From positions 3,011,543-3,075,542 of the forward strand of contig OU744452.1 in NCBI GenBank assembly GCA_916610825.1: a stretch of 64,000 nt of DNA, given 5' to 3'. Origin of the DNA: Haliclystus octoradiatus (taxonomy: Eukaryota; Cnidaria; Staurozoa; Stauromedusae; Haliclystidae). A program made the translations under genes and the position numbers. Of this stretch, positions 60,874 to 64,000 are shown piece by piece. How positions within the stretch are numbered: position 1 is the stretch's first letter; each line of letters begins with the position of its first letter. The notes under the pieces were generated by a model. It worked only from the letters and a program-made list of their open reading frames with translations, searched no databases and was not told the DNA's origin.

Positions 60874-63800
60874 ACTAGCAACGAGTGTAGTCCATAATGG
60901 ACCTTCTATGATAAAACTTTCAGATCACTTATAATTAAACAATTGACTAAGCTGACTATCGCTGTATAATACGGAGTATGAACTCTGGAGGAGATCATGA
61001 GACACAATACGCATTGAAACGATGTAGCATTAATCAATACATCTTAATCATTCCTTTGATAAAAGTTTAATTTATTTTACATCAATTGAGTCGATTGAAA
61101 TGTATAATTTAACGTAGCTATATCTACATAGAAAAACTTTATTTTATGTGCTGAAAGGAGGCCAGAACACATTAATTATTATAATTACAAATACTTAGTC
61201 AAATTTCGAAATCTGAAACTATCCATAAAAAATCACTTCAAATCCGATCCGATCCGAAGACCTAAAATATTAATCCGAATCTGACCCGATACGATCGGAT
61301 CGCGTTCGGTTCGGATTCATAAATCTTTATTGCAATATATACAACACTAATGTGCTGTTCACAAAATAACGCCGTCAAAGTGTGGCCAGTGAAACTCGTG
61401 GCATTGCATGCGATACATTCAATATTAAATTAATTTAGCTTCAACAAGACACATGGTCCACTGATTTCTGTTATTAACATGATCAAACGATATCTTTTGT
61501 TAATTAAAAATGATTTACTGCTTCATATTAAATAATAATAAGAAAAATCGTTGATAAAAGGTTGCCGAATGGCGGATTTGAACTGACGACCCTGAAATTA
61601 TTATACAAGAGCATTAACCAATTAGCCACTCCGTTACTCACTCATATCAGCGCTTTAACTGACCTTATAAACAAACCTACTGCTTCGACAACGTATTATT
61701 GAACAAGGCCGACCCACGCGCGTGTATTGAATTTCAAATTATATATATGATCTGAAAATATTATGATATGATACTATATGAGTCTATATATTTTTGATCT
61801 TTGCAATCTCAGCAAATATGCCTGTGATTTTCATGGCAGTCTATCAAAATACTAAGAGTTCGTTGAAAATAAAATTTTATAAGTAAAAAAAAGATCTGAA
61901 AAATTGGTCTGATAGTGGTTTTTGTTATCAAATTTTCCAGAATAATAGCATCAACATTCTTTTAAAAGGAAATAAAATTCTATAATAATCGCTATACTAA
62001 TTCGATATTGATATTATGTTACATCTTGTTTTCAATATTTCTACGCGCTAATTATAATACATTACAGATGTCGAATGAAAGAAAAGATGATCATGAATAA
62101 ATTAATTATTTTGATAGAAAAACGAAAACAACTCATTTTGCCAGATTCGTGATATGCATATTTATTCAGAATTTATTGAAACGGACGCGATGGTTTATAG
62201 AGTTGAAATGTTTAGTGCAGCTTCAAAGATATAAAATACCACAGCCGATGGTAATATTTAAATGCTCATGTTATGATGTCTGACGAAAAGGATAATTTAC
62301 TATGTAGAAAATGAATCTACTTTACCATGCATTTGATCACGATATGAAATGATCATTTTTGTCAGAATTATTTCGAATAAAAGACAATCTTTATTTTATT
62401 CTTATCGGGCGTACATTCTCTTTCGATAAAATATGGTTGTTAACTTATTATTGATTGGTGTATTAACTCAGAGAACCCGCTATTATGTATTTAAATGTTG
62501 TTCGGAGATTATGCCGCTCGTATAGTTTTTATTTGGATCTCATTTGGAAAATGGTAAGTAGTATTTTAATAAATATTGTTTGCTATGATCGATTATTTCA
62601 TGCAACCTTTTCACCTTTTATTTTTGTAACACAAGGTTTGTTACACTCACCCAAACTGTATTAACTATTTAAAAATGTTTTTAAATTATGTTTTTGTGCT
62701 TTTAAATTCAAAGCAAAGTTTTTGAACGCTGAAATTATTATAATTATTATTATTTATCACAAATCATACGCTAAATTCAATTTAACTTTGTTAAATTTGA
62801 TATACCTGAAATTAACTTTATTAAATGTTGATCAACGATAATAACAAGACACCGCTATTTTTATTCTCGAAACTGTAGTAACATACTGTGTCTTATTCGT
62901 GTAGCAAGTCAACAAAATGAAATTTTAATTTTAATCGATGCCTATAATTCCTTCGTTAATTATGGAAGCAAAATCTGAAAATAAAAGGCTACAATTCCTT
63001 CCATACAATAAATGCCTGCCTGCTCAAAACCAAATGATTCATATTTTTATATTAAATAATAAATTATAGAAATACTTTTGTGCAATGCCTTGATTAATTC
63101 TAAACTCTATAATTTTAAACTGTAGACAGATAATCTATTCGAACTTTGAATATTTTTCGAATTGATCGAACGCCAACGTCATTTTGAAAATTCTTGCCAA
63201 GTTAATTTGTTTTTATGCCCCGCGATAGATTATTCATTTCAAAACAGATTGTTTGCTCAGTGTTCTCACAAGTTATATATCAAAATAGCCTTTTTAAAAG
63301 TGAAATGTTTTGTATCTCGATTTTGGTAAAAGTAATGAACGGCATTTGGTTTCATTATTAAATTAAATTAAGACCTAAAGTCTCTTTAATTTCATAGCGT
63401 TTGTGCCGCGCTATATGTATTGCTGATATCAACACTACATGAAATAGGTCTACGTTTCTTTGATATCAAAACATATTTTGTCTGGCCTAGTTATATTGGT
63501 AATTCAATGTAACTCAGTATTTCGTATTGTTTTAATTATCATAAAACTGATTCAGTTTTAAGTTTCACTTGTTCAAACAATTTACACGCAGCTTTTAAAT
63601 TCAAAGCAAAATATTTTTGTTCTGGGGATTTCAATTTGACTTCGATTTGGCTGCCCGCTAGATTATCGACCTATGAAATTTTTCAAAATCTCTGAATTTT
63701 TTAATGCAAGGATATAAAATAAAATATCTGATGAAGTATATTATTTTAAAACAACGTCATAGACCCATACTTTTCATACAACAAATTTGTTACTGTACAC

Positions 63801-63957
63801 GGTTATCTCGACACAAATGTTTGCATAATTTCCCGACAACGGATTATCCGTATTATATCGCCAGTAAGACGTACATAGGTCGCGGACAGACACAGAAATA
63901 TCGAAATATAGAAATATAGAAATATTGTGATATATAAACAGACAGTATTATGTATAT
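60874..63957. repeat. 3-kb tandem repeat, unit 4 (end of array)
   Basis: Begins ACTAGCAACGAGTGTAGTCC and follows unit 1 with only a handful of differences, for example near 61647, 62266, 62901 and 62987. After TATTATGTATATA the text does not restart at ACTAGC, so the array seems to end here, about 40 bases before the window edge. Confidence 0.93.
61560..61636 (-). other. tRNA-like relic in repeat unit 4
   Basis: Differs from unit 1 by a single base within the element. Confidence 0.45.
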
Positions 63958-64000
63958 AAGTGATATATATTGTAAAAAGTTAGATGTTTATCATTTAAAT

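Noticed and set aside
54580-63919. Open frame of 71 to 98 codons repeated in all four 3-kb units (YIILKQRHRPILFIQQIC)
   Set aside because: Preserved because the units are near-copies. Unit 2 ends differently, no domain is seen and codon use follows the local AT bias. Proteomic or ribosome-profiling data would be needed to revive it.
1-64000. Bacterial or viral origin of the window
   Set aside because: Spliceosomal introns, animal-type caspase, LINE, Helitron and long non-coding stretches rule out a prokaryotic contig.

Overview
This is a window of animal nuclear DNA, very AT-rich, with short exons, GT-AG introns and a heavy load of transposable elements. The element mix (Helitron, APE-type LINE, Penelope-like, Ty3/Gypsy relic, an animal-type DUF4806 plus transposase pair), a metazoan-type caspase and a kelch-like pseudogene point to an invertebrate metazoan. 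I cannot name the phylum safely.

The main gene lies on the + strand, about 2195 to 27633. I assembled it from 11 exons whose phases join without a break, giving 5106 coding bases (1701 residues). It encodes about 27 leucine-rich repeats, a Roc GTPase domain (P-loop GESMAGKT, G3 DCAGQ, G4 THLD), a COR domain ending in a Cys-rich segment, a short charged linker, and a complete C-terminal caspase (catalytic His in CILSHG, catalytic Cys in QTCQG, then a p10 subunit with a SWR motif). So a ROCO-type sensor/switch appears fused to its own cell-death protease. This is the most interesting object in the window. The introns carry a foldback element (about 4905-6905), a dispersed repeat found twice (5893 and 25065), a Ty3/Gypsy fossil (about 15400-16350), a decayed LINE (about 20030-23750, - strand) and a Penelope-type endonuclease fragment (24583-24863, - strand).

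From 28.4 to 39 kb the window is a graveyard: a truncated Helitron with two precise introns in its helicase (28426-31264, - strand), a BTB/kelch-like pseudogene (33163-33960, + strand) and a Penelope-like reverse transcriptase (about 36200-38480, - strand). From 40.2 to 42.5 kb there are three tandem-repeat blocks and a CCAACGTTGG-type repeat patch.

From 42.7 to 51.6 kb two genes are divergent: a DUF4806 protein on the - strand, assembled from 16 small exons (5' end not found), and a transposase-like protein on the + strand (49647-51570) interrupted by two frameshifts. They look like parts of one DNA-transposon system. The DUF4806 gene contains a mini-exon copied three times in tandem, and a 340-bp piece of it recurs inverted at 47641-47981.

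The last 12 kb (51750 to about 63957) is a tandem array of four units of about 3.0 kb. Units 1 and 4 are almost identical, while 2 and 3 differ more, as in a higher-order repeat. Each unit contains a degenerate tRNA-like sequence on the - strand, a GATCCGA-rich inverted repeat, and a conserved TATA-like/short exon/GTAAGT block.
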